In this document: positions 1-6,372 of the stretch, one piece after another
How the letters are laid out: every line of letters starts with the position of its first letter
Numbering within the stretch: the stretch's first letter is position 1
From: Bacillota bacterium
Lineage (GTDB): Bacteria; Bacillota_I; Bacilli_A; Erysipelotrichales; Erysipelotrichaceae
Assembly (NCBI GenBank): GCA_023388535.1
Contig: JAEWFZ010000015.1
Span: forward strand, 1-11,871
DNA: 11,871 nt
Direction of reading: 5' to 3'
Position numbers and translations under genes: made by a program
Notes under the pieces: model-generated
Told to the model about the DNA's origin: nothing
What the model saw: the letters and a program-made list of their open reading frames with translations, nothing else
Database searches by the model: none

Positions 1-8
1 TTAGACAT
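1..8 (-). CDS. 5' end of a divergent gene (only first codons visible)
   Basis: On the minus strand an ATG lies at 8-6, followed by TCT and a partial codon that runs off the left edge. It is preceded by a good Shine-Dalgarno AAAGGAG (plus-strand 13-19) four bases upstream. Only Met-Ser can be read, so the product is unknown. It matters for context: in Bacillus the gene before rplJ is rplA on the same strand, whereas here the neighbour is divergent. A weak candidate promoter for it, CTGAAA-17-TTTAAA with an upstream TG, can be read on the minus strand between about 85 and 57, but it is far from consensus. Confidence 0.6.
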
Positions 9-141
9 AAGACTCCTTTCTAACTGACGATAACCTAACTACAGTTTACTTGAAGTTTAAAACAATTAAAAACAACGTTTTCAGGTTAAATGCAATAACC
101 CATTGTATTTAGAATGGAAAATAACAACTAAATAGTTTAAT

Positions 142-170
142 TTGACAAACCTAAAAAACTGTAGTAATAT
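142..170 (+). promoter_or_regulatory. rplJ operon promoter (sigma-A type)
   Basis: A perfect -35 TTGACA (142-147) and a -10 TAATAT (165-170) are separated by 17 bases. Transcription should start near G177, so the L10 leader RNA begins almost immediately. The same hexamers with the same 17-base spacing drive rpoB at 2115-2143. Confidence 0.88.
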
Positions 171-176
171 CTATCC

Positions 177-235
177 GTTATCAATAGGACCCAAGACAGT
201 AACGGCTCACGCTTAATCAAGTTACCGAGGTTAGA
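177..235 (+). promoter_or_regulatory. L10 leader RNA (rplJ autoregulatory element)
   Basis: The segment 190-230 carries the recognisable landmarks of the L10 leader family: CCCAAGACAG (190-199), CTTAAT (212-217) and TTACCGAGG (222-230). The helix GTAAC (199-203) with GTTAC (221-225) encloses a 17-base loop. In Bacillus subtilis the L10(L12)4 complex binds such a leader and promotes premature termination, so that excess stalk protein lowers its own expression. The position here, between the promoter and a terminator ahead of rplJ, fits that role. The identification is by eye from the conserved motifs. Confidence 0.85.
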
Positions 236-253
236 AAGAAAAATCTCTTTTTG

Positions 254-281
254 ACTCGTGGGCGATCACGAGTTTTATTTT
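254..281 (+). terminator. Intrinsic terminator acting as rplJL attenuator
   Basis: A perfect 7-bp stem, ACTCGTG (254-260) with CACGAGT (267-273), has a six-base loop GGCGAT and is followed by TTTTATTTT (273-281). It lies inside the transcribed leader, 42 bases before the rplJ start, so it must be conditional if rplJ is expressed. Bases 257-263 (CGUGGGC) can instead pair with 205-211 (GCUCACG) in the L10 leader loop, giving 7 pairs including one U-G. That pairing would block the terminator. Confidence 0.82.
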
Positions 282-286
282 GTGGA

Positions 287-305
287 AATATTGAGAAGCA
301 ATATT
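287..305 (+). other. Hairpin just upstream of the rplJ ribosome binding site
   Basis: AATATTG (287-293) and CAATATT (299-305) form a perfect 7-bp stem with a five-base loop AGAAG. It ends five bases before the strong Shine-Dalgarno GGAGGTGA (311-318). It has no U-tract, so it is not a terminator. It could be an RNA processing or stability element, or a spacer that keeps the ribosome binding site open after antitermination. Its function is not shown by the sequence. Confidence 0.55.
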
Positions 306-322
306 AAACAGGAGGTGAAAGA

Positions 323-1090
323 ATGAACGAAAAAGTACTAGCGAACAAACAAGAAATAGTTAAAGAAATCGTTACTAATTTCCAAGAATCGGCTTCAGCT
401 ATCGTAGTTGAATATCGCGGCATCAGCGTTGGTGATATGACCGACTTACGTCGTCAATTACGCGACGAAGGCGTAGATATCAAAGTCTTTAAAAATACTT
501 TAGTAAGACGAGCCACAGCAGAAGTTGGTTACCAAGAATTAGATGACTATTTAGTAGGACCAAACGCTATCGCATTCTCAAGTGATGCGGTTGCACCAAG
601 TCGTGTTCTATCTAAATTCGCTAAGAAAAATCGGAAACTTGTTATCAAACAAGGAATCGTAGAAGGTCGTGTTGTTGACTTAGACGCGATTAAAGAATTA
701 GCTAGTTTACCTAATAAAGAGGGCATGATTGCTATGTTATTAGGCGCTATCCAATCTCCAATCCGCCAATTTGCTTACGCAGTTAGCCAGATTGAACCAG
801 AAGAAACCGAAGCAGCTCCAAAAGCAAGCGAAGACCAAGCTGAAGTAGAAGAAGTAAAAGAAGTGGTTGAAGAAACCAAAGAGGTCGTCGAAGCAAAGGA
901 ACCTGCAAAAGAAGTTGAAGAAACCGTAACCGAAACTACTGAAGAAGTAGTAGAGGAAACCAAAGAAGAAGTAAAGGAAACAACTCAATCCGCTGCTGAG
1001 GCGGTTGAAGAATCGGTAGAAGAAGAAACCGAAGAACCTGAAGCTGCACCTGAAGTAGCTCAAGAAGAAGCACTTGAAAGTGCAGAATAA
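323..1090 (+). CDS. rplJ: 50S ribosomal protein L10 (uL10) with long acidic C-terminal tail
   Basis: uL10 anchors dimers of L7/L12 to the base of the 50S stalk, where elongation factors are recruited. The core (residues about 1-157) is typical: a KQEIVKEI start, IVVEYRGISV and a KVFKNTLVRRA segment. It ends in the L12-binding helix around 134-157 (MIAMLLGAIQSPIRQFAYAV). The start ATG has a strong ribosome binding site, GGAGGTGA. The protein has 255 residues where bacterial L10 usually has about 165-175. The extra 98 residues (158-255) are about 40 % Glu with much Val, Ala, Thr and Lys, and contain no aromatic residue or Cys. VVEETKE occurs twice, 28 residues apart (181, 209), suggesting a charged helix or coiled coil. 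The core identification is certain; the tail's role is unknown. rplL follows after 19 bases. Confidence 0.97.
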   Translation: MNEKVLANKQEIVKEIVTNFQESASAIVVEYRGISVGDMTDLRRQLRDEGVDIKVFKNTLVRRATAEVGYQELDDYLVGPNAIAFSSDAVAPSRVLSKFAKKNRKLVIKQGIVEGRVVDLDAIKELASLPNKEGMIAMLLGAIQSPIRQFAYAVSQIEPEETEAAPKASEDQAEVEEVKEVVEETKEVVEAKEPAKEVEETVTETTEEVVEETKEEVKETTQSAAEAVEESVEEETEEPEAAPEVAQEEALESAE

Positions 1091-1109
1091 AGAGAAGGAG
1101 AAAATAAAC

Positions 1110-1487
1110 ATGGCAAAATTAACAGCCCAAGAGATTGTTGAAGCTCTAAAAGAAATGACTATTCTTGAAGTTAACGATCTTGTTAAATTAGTAGAAGAAG
1201 AATTCGGAGTTACAGCCGCTGCTCCTATGGCAGTTGCTGCTGTCGCTGCTCCAGAAGAAGCAGAAGACGCTGAACCAACAGAAGTAACCGTAACCCTTAA
1301 AGAAATCGGTGGTTCTAAAGTTGGTGTTATCAAGGTAGTACGTGAAGTTACTGGTCTTGGAATGATGGAATCTAAGAAATTAGTAGACTCCGCTCCAGTA
1401 GCTATTAAAGAAAACATTAAACCTGAAGAAGCGGAAGAAATCAAAGCTAAGCTTATTGAAGCTGGCGCTGTTGTTGAAGTTAAATAA
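1110..1487 (+). CDS. rplL: 50S ribosomal protein L7/L12 (bL12)
   Basis: bL12 forms the mobile stalk that recruits and activates the translational GTPases. It has 125 residues, the normal length. The N-terminal dimerisation and L10-binding helices span residues 1-34. An Ala/Pro/Glu hinge follows (about 35-56). The compact C-terminal domain (57-125) contains GGSKVGVIKVVREVTGLG and ends in the classic AGAVVEVK. The start is ATG 1110, with AAGGAG at 1095-1100. An in-frame TTG at 1074 would overlap rplJ by 17 bases and lacks a ribosome binding site. It is co-transcribed with rplJ. L12 is normally needed in several copies per L10, so a strong separate translation start is expected. No terminator separates it from the next gene. 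Confidence 0.97.
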   Translation: MAKLTAQEIVEALKEMTILEVNDLVKLVEEEFGVTAAAPMAVAAVAAPEEAEDAEPTEVTVTLKEIGGSKVGVIKVVREVTGLGMMESKKLVDSAPVAIKENIKPEEAEEIKAKLIEAGAVVEVK

Positions 1488-1516
1488 AACAACTATTAAA
1501 TTTAAAGAGGTTTTGA

Positions 1517-2107
1517 TTGAACCATTATTTTACAGAACAAAACCAATCCCCAATAAACCGGAGAGAAATACCTTTCCGGTTTTTCGGCTTGGATTTTAAT
1601 CTAGTAAGTAGTGACGCGATTTTCTCAAAAAAACTAATCGATAAAGGAACTCTAGTATTACTAGAATACGTTATCAAAGATGGTTTAAAAGGGACGGTCT
1701 TAGATCTCGGTTGTGGTATTGGGGTCGTTGGGATAGCTTTAAAAAAGAAATTCCCAGAACTAAAGATAAGCCTGAGCGATGTGACCAGCCACGCGGTTGA
1801 GCTGGCACAAGAAAACATCAAGGCACAGGGCTTAGAGATGGATGTCATCTTGAGCGATGGTTTTGCTAATATCCCTGTCCAGTTTGACAGTATCTTACTC
1901 AATCCTCCAATCCGAGCCGGAAAAGCGGTCATTTATCGCTTATTTGAAGAAAGCCTCGAACATCTTAAAGCCAACGGCAAGCTCTACATCGTGATGATGA
2001 AGAAGCATGGCTTAGATTCAGCGATTCGTTTTTTCGAATCCAAAAACACCAAAGTGACCAAACTAGGTCATCGATCAAACTATCATGTTCTCAAAATTGA
2101 GAAGTAA
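1517..2107 (+). CDS. ybxB: RsmC/YbxB-like class I SAM-dependent methyltransferase
   Basis: A 196-residue single-domain methyltransferase. Motif I, the SAM-binding loop DLGCGIGVVG, is at residues 63-72. An acidic strand end (SLSDVT, 85-90) should bind the SAM ribose. The catalytic NPPIRAGK is at 129-136; the NPP motif is typical of N-methyltransferases acting on bases. In Escherichia coli, RsmC makes m2G1207 in 16S rRNA; this short form lacks the duplicated N-terminal domain of that enzyme. The gene sits between rplL and rpoB, as ybxB does in Bacillus, which supports the assignment. The start is a TTG at 1517 with AAAGAGG (1504-1510) six bases upstream; no better in-frame ATG is near. The substrate (16S rRNA guanine) is inferred from the family. 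Confidence 0.9.
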   Translation: MNHYFTEQNQSPINRREIPFRFFGLDFNLVSSDAIFSKKLIDKGTLVLLEYVIKDGLKGTVLDLGCGIGVVGIALKKKFPELKISLSDVTSHAVELAQENIKAQGLEMDVILSDGFANIPVQFDSILLNPPIRAGKAVIYRLFEESLEHLKANGKLYIVMMKKHGLDSAIRFFESKNTKVTKLGHRSNYHVLKIEK

Positions 2108-2114
2108 AATTAGA

Positions 2115-2143
2115 TTGACAAACGAAGAATCAACTGTTAATAT
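2115..2143 (+). promoter_or_regulatory. rpoBC promoter
   Basis: A perfect -35 TTGACA (2115-2120), a 17-base spacer and a -10 TAATAT (2138-2143), with TG at 2135-2136 giving an extended -10. Transcription should start near 2149-2150. This lets rpoBC be expressed apart from the attenuated rplJL transcript, although read-through from upstream is also likely because no terminator lies between. Confidence 0.82.
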
Positions 2144-2180
2144 TATAAATTGCATAATAATCAAATTAAACAATGGGGAA

Positions 2181-2204
2181 GTGTGCCCTTTTTAGGCGTT
2201 ACAC
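2181..2204 (+). other. Hairpin in the rpoB 5' leader
   Basis: In the roughly 75-nt rpoB leader, GTGTGCC (2181-2187) can pair with GGCG (2195-2198) and CAC (2202-2204), leaving a bulge UUA and a loop CUUUUUA. This gives about seven pairs, one of them U-G. It stands seven bases before the Shine-Dalgarno AAAGGA. It might influence rpoB translation or mRNA stability. No U-tract follows, so it is not a terminator. Confidence 0.4.
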
Positions 2205-2211
2205 GGACCAG

Positions 2212-2217
2212 AAAGGA
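2212..2217 (+). promoter_or_regulatory. Ribosome binding site that fixes the rpoB start
   Basis: AAAGGA lies seven bases before ATG 2225. The upstream in-frame TTG at 2150 has no ribosome binding site and coincides with the predicted transcription start. The 25 extra residues it would add have no counterpart in known RpoB N-termini as I recall them. Confidence 0.8.
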
Positions 2218-2224
2218 TGGCGGC

Positions 2225-5200
2225 ATGACAGAAAAACAATCTTACCGGATTGATACAATCGGCAAAAAAGTAGAACGACGAAATTACTCAAAAACAAGTG
2301 GTAATTTAGATCTACCAAACCTTGTAGAAATCCAAACCGACGCGTTTGATTGGCTAGTAAAAGAAGGCTTAAAAGAAGTCTTTGAAGAAATCTATCCAAT
2401 TCAAAACCATTCAGGTAGCGTTAAACTCAAGTTTCTTTCCTACCATTTCGATGAGCCGAAATATAGCGTCAGTGAAAGTAAATATAGGGAAACCACCTAT
2501 TCAGCCCCACTGAGAGCTAAGATGGAACTTGACATCATCGATCGTCAAACTGGAGAATTAATACAAAAGAACGAGGAAGTCTTTTTAGGGGATTTCCCTT
2601 TAATGTCGGATACCGGAACTTTTATTATCAATGGAGCCGAACGGGTAATTGTATCTCAAATTGTTCGTTCACCAGGGGCTTATTTTGATATTGAATTGGA
2701 CGACCGGACGACAAAAACAAATTATGTTGCTGAACTTATTCCAAGTCGTGGAACTTGGTTAGAATTAATGGCAGACCACCGCAAGGCCGCCTTGGGATCA
2801 ATTATCAATATGAAAGTTGATCGCAAACGGACGTTATTGTCGACGGTTTTGTACAAAGCTTTGGGTCTATCCTTAAACCTTGAGCCGGGTAGGGATAGTT
2901 TAGATACAGAAAACTTTGAAAAGTTTTTAACAGCTCTTGGTCTTCCCGTCCATAAAGAGTTAAAAGTCACAGAAGAAATTCGGGATTTCTTAAATCACTA
3001 TTTATTGTTATATACCGGATTATTTGGTAATTATGAAGAGCTGGTAAACACGCTTCATGCGGATAAAGTAACCACTACGGAAGAAGCTTTAAGGGTTATC
3101 TATGAAAACCAACGTAGCGATGAAATACCAACTACCGAAGGGGCGATAAACCTAATGAACACTCGTTTCTTAGATTATCGTCGCTATGATTTAAATAAAG
3201 CAGGACGTTATAAATTACAGAAAAAACTCGGCGTAGCCTCTCGTTTATTCAAAAATTATCTTGGCCAAGATATCTTGGGTCCAGATAATAAGGTTGTTTA
3301 TAAAAAAGGGACTTATGTCGATCGTGATGTACGCAATGCTTTAAAATCGACTTTTGCTATGGGTTCTCATATCGAAACGTTCCCTTTACTTCACATTTTC
3401 TCACACCCCGATGTTGTTTCCGTTCCACTAACTTGGGCGAACAATTTAGTGGGGCGTGTTTTGGCCGAAGCGGTAGAAGCTTATGAAGTTGGAACGGTTC
3501 TTACCTTAAAAGATCTCAAAGCTTTAGCCAAAGAACATGAATCAATCAAGATTTTTGCTGGCATCGTAGCTAAGCCTGTGGTTTTAACCCCAGAAAACGC
3601 CCGCAGTATCTTTAATTATGGACCGAAATTATTCTCATTAGGTCGCTGCACCGTTGAAGAGGAAGACTTATTAAATAATAATGGCGATTTATATATTAAT
3701 CGATATGTACCGGATGAAACGCTTGGTCGACTATCAGTTCGTAATGAAGATGCGATTATCTCCGCTGCTAAAAAACAAGAAGTCGTGGTTTGGTTAGTCG
3801 GTTCAGCGGTTCAAGTCGTAAATGTAGCAAAAGATGCTGAAGCTAAGGACTTAGTCCGTGCCATTGGACCAGATCCATTCATTAAAAAGAAAACCGTAAC
3901 CTTATCGGATTTATATGCTTTTTATTCTTATTATTTAAACTTATTCGATAATATTGGCGAAACCGATGATATCGATATGTTGGGGAATCGTCGAGTCCGT
4001 ACGGTGGGTGAACTAATTCAAAATCAATTTAGAATTGGTTTATCAAGAATGGAACGAGTCATCAACGACAGAATGTCGATTTCTGACGTCTCTTCTTTGA
4101 CGCCAAAATCACTTACTAATATACGTCCATTAACGGCAGCGATTAAAGAATTCTATTCGAGTTCACAATTGTCTCAGTTCATGGATCAAATTAATCCATT
4201 AGCAGAATTAACTAACAAACGTCGTATTTCCGCTTTAGGTCCAGGTGGTTTAACCCGTGATCGAGCTGGCTATGAAGTACGTGACGTTCATAACTCACAC
4301 TATGGCAGAATCTGTCCGATAGAAACGCCGGAGGGCCCAAATATTGGATTAATTTCTAATCTAACTTCCTACGGACAAATCAATGAGTATGGCTTCATTC
4401 AAACGCCATACCGCATTGTTAAAAACGGAAAAGTAACCGATGAAACGGTTTACCTCTCGGCCGATGATGAACTGGACTATGTAATTGCTCCAGCCAATGA
4501 AGTAATGAACGGTGAAATTGCTCATGATCAGATTGTAGTTCGTTTTGAGAACGACAATATTATCATGGACAAAGAAGAAGTTGAGCTTGCCGATGTTTCA
4601 CCGATGCAAATCGTTTCGGTCGCTACCGCTTGTATTCCGTTTTTAGAAAACGATGATGCTTCACGGGCCTTGATGGGAGCGAATATGCAACGTCAATCGG
4701 TTCCATTATTAGCGCCAGTCGCACCATGGGTCGGTACCGGTGTAGAACATGTCATCGCTCGTGACTCAGGGACTGCTTTGATTTCACAATCCGCTGGTGT
4801 CGTAAAATATATCGATGCTAAGAAGATTGAAATCGAAGAAAAAGAAGGTATCAGAACCTACAATTTAGAAAAATTCAGACGCTCCAATGGCGGCACTTGT
4901 ATTAATCAAGTACCGATCGTCAGTGTCGGTGAAACGATTGAACGTGGTGAAATTATCGCGGATGGTCCAAGTATGGAAAAAGGCGAACTAGCCTTAGGTC
5001 AAAACGTGACGGTAGCGTTTATGAGCTGGCATGGTTTCAACTATGAAGATGCCATCATCATGAGCGAACGTCTAGTCATGGATGATGTCTATACTTCGAT
5101 TCATATTGAAGAATACGATATCGAGGTTCGTGAAACTAAACTAGGACCTGAAGAAATCACGCGCGATATTCCAAACGTCTCCGAGGCTTCTTGCCGCCAT

Positions 5201-6364
5201 TTAGATGCTAAAGGTATTGTTATGGTCGGAGCCGAAGTTAAAGAAGGCGATATCTTGGTCGGTAAAGTCACACCGAAAGGTCATAGTGAATTACCACCTG
5301 AAGAAAAATTACTCTTTGCTATTTTTGGAGAAAAAACCCAAGAAGTTCGAGACAATTCCCTTAAAGTTCCACATGGAGGAAGTGGGATTGTTCAATCGGT
5401 ACGTGTTTTCAAACGCTCCGAAGGTTATGAACTAGCACCAGGTGTCCAAGAAGTGGTAAAAGTTTATATTGTCCAAAAACGTAAAATCTCCGAAGGGGAT
5501 AAAATGGCAGGACGTCACGGTAACAAAGGCGTCATTTCGAGAATCCTTCCAGAAGAAGATATGCCTTACATGGCCGATGGAACGCCGGTTGACATTATGT
5601 TAAATCCAATGGGGGTTCCTTCACGGATGAACATTGGTCAAGTTCTGGAAATGCATTTGGGTTATGCCGCCAAGCAACTCGGGGTTCGTTTCAGTACGCC
5701 AGTTTTCGATGGTATTACCCCAGAAGAATTACATGAAATCTTAAAAGAAGCGGATCTTCCAGCGGACGGTAAGATGACCTTATATGACGGTATGAGCGGG
5801 GAACCTTTCGATGAAAGAATTTCCGTAGGATCGATGTACATGCTTAAACTAGCACACATGGTCGATGACAAGCTACATGCTCGTGCCACAGGACCATATT
5901 CCTTAGTTACCCAACAACCATTGGGTGGTAAGGCACAAAATGGTGGTCAAAGATTTGGGGAAATGGAAGTTTGGGCCCTCTACGCTTATGGAGCCGCTTA
6001 TACTTTACAGGAAATCATGACTATCAAATCCGATGATGTTAACGGTCGTACCAAGACCTATGCCGCCATTCAAAACGGTATTGATGTACCGGAACCAGGA
6101 GTTCCTGAATCCTTTAAGGTTTTACGCCATGAATTACAAGCTCTAGGCTTGGATGTCAAATTCTTAGATGATGAGGGCCAAGAAGTTACCGTAACCGGAG
6201 TGGATACGGAAGACTCACCATATGATAATGTGACTCCTATGGATTTAAGATTAGACGATGAAGAAACCACCGCTTCCCAAGACGTTGAAAGTCAAAATGA
6301 AGACGATGACGTTGAAGAAGCCGCCGTAGTTGGATTTGACGACTACGAATTAGAAGAACAATAG
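2225..6364 (+). CDS. rpoB: DNA-directed RNA polymerase subunit beta
   Basis: The beta subunit of RNA polymerase, forming half of the catalytic cleft. From ATG 2225 it has 1379 residues, longer than Bacillus (1193). Landmarks in order: the lobe motif GDFPLMSDTGTF (from 122), DDIDMLGNRR (581), the Rif region SSQLSQFMDQ (from 646), CPIETPEGPNIG, NYEDAIIMSERLV, the active-site segment KMAGRHGNKGVIS (1093-1105) and the C-terminal clamp motif GGQRFGEMEVWAL. A very acidic tail follows (about 1330-1379). Oddities: the position of E. coli His526 is Asn664, a change linked to rifampicin insensitivity. The extra length is mostly an expansion of about 126 residues between about 363 and 581, plus about 50 residues before residue 321. 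rpoC follows 8 bases downstream. Confidence 0.98.
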   Translation: MTEKQSYRIDTIGKKVERRNYSKTSGNLDLPNLVEIQTDAFDWLVKEGLKEVFEEIYPIQNHSGSVKLKFLSYHFDEPKYSVSESKYRETTYSAPLRAKMELDIIDRQTGELIQKNEEVFLGDFPLMSDTGTFIINGAERVIVSQIVRSPGAYFDIELDDRTTKTNYVAELIPSRGTWLELMADHRKAALGSIINMKVDRKRTLLSTVLYKALGLSLNLEPGRDSLDTENFEKFLTALGLPVHKELKVTEEIRDFLNHYLLLYTGLFGNYEELVNTLHADKVTTTEEALRVIYENQRSDEIPTTEGAINLMNTRFLDYRRYDLNKAGRYKLQKKLGVASRLFKNYLGQDILGPDNKVVYKKGTYVDRDVRNALKSTFAMGSHIETFPLLHIFSHPDVVSVPLTWANNLVGRVLAEAVEAYEVGTVLTLKDLKALAKEHESIKIFAGIVAKPVVLTPENARSIFNYGPKLFSLGRCTVEEEDLLNNNGDLYINRYVPDETLGRLSVRNEDAIISAAKKQEVVVWLVGSAVQVVNVAKDAEAKDLVRAIGPDPFIKKKTVTLSDLYAFYSYYLNLFDNIGETDDIDMLGNRRVRTVGELIQNQFRIGLSRMERVINDRMSISDVSSLTPKSLTNIRPLTAAIKEFYSSSQLSQFMDQINPLAELTNKRRISALGPGGLTRDRAGYEVRDVHNSHYGRICPIETPEGPNIGLISNLTSYGQINEYGFIQTPYRIVKNGKVTDETVYLSADDELDYVIAPANEVMNGEIAHDQIVVRFENDNIIMDKEEVELADVSPMQIVSVATACIPFLENDDASRALMGANMQRQSVPLLAPVAPWVGTGVEHVIARDSGTALISQSAGVVKYIDAKKIEIEEKEGIRTYNLEKFRRSNGGTCINQVPIVSVGETIERGEIIADGPSMEKGELALGQNVTVAFMSWHGFNYEDAIIMSERLVMDDVYTSIHIEEYDIEVRETKLGPEEITRDIPNVSEASCRHLDAKGIVMVGAEVKEGDILVGKVTPKGHSELPPEEKLLFAIFGEKTQEVRDNSLKVPHGGSGIVQSVRVFKRSEGYELAPGVQEVVKVYIVQKRKISEGDKMAGRHGNKGVISRILPEEDMPYMADGTPVDIMLNPMGVPSRMNIGQVLEMHLGYAAKQLGVRFSTPVFDGITPEELHEILKEADLPADGKMTLYDGMSGEPFDERISVGSMYMLKLAHMVDDKLHARATGPYSLVTQQPLGGKAQNGGQRFGEMEVWALYAYGAAYTLQEIMTIKSDDVNGRTKTYAAIQNGIDVPEPGVPESFKVLRHELQALGLDVKFLDDEGQEVTVTGVDTEDSPYDNVTPMDLRLDDEETTASQDVESQNEDDDVEEAAVVGFDDYELEEQ

Positions 6365-6368
6365 GAGG
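6363..6368 (+). promoter_or_regulatory. rpoC ribosome binding site overlapping the rpoB stop
   Basis: AGGAGG (6363-6368) shares its first two bases with the rpoB stop TAG (6362-6364) and lies four bases before ATG 6373. Such an overlap favours translational coupling, so that beta and beta' are made in matched amounts. Confidence 0.85.
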
Positions 6369-6372
6369 CAAA

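Noticed and set aside
72..86. Possible catabolite-responsive (cre-like) site on the minus strand near the divergent gene
   Set aside because: TGAAAACG matches the first half of the consensus, but the closing CA is absent. It is too weak to call in AT-rich DNA.
170..235. Closing stem of the L10 leader between 170-176 and 229-235
   Set aside because: The pairing exists with one mismatch, but the 5' arm lies in the -10 box and before the predicted transcription start, so it would not be in the RNA.
1074..1109. In-frame TTG extension of rplL
   Set aside because: It overlaps the end of rplJ and lacks a ribosome binding site. The start MAKLTAQEI at 1110 matches the family and has AAGGAG.
740..1492. 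Long antisense open frame opposite the rplJ tail and rplL
   Set aside because: It is Phe/Ser-rich low-complexity sequence created by reading the Glu-rich codons backwards. It has no ribosome binding site and overlaps two certain genes.
2150..2224. In-frame TTG extension of rpoB
   Set aside because: It has no ribosome binding site and coincides with the predicted transcription start. ATG 2225 has AAAGGA at good spacing.
5205..5435. Open frame on the plus strand inside rpoB
   Set aside because: It is a shifted frame within highly conserved rpoB codons and has no start signal.
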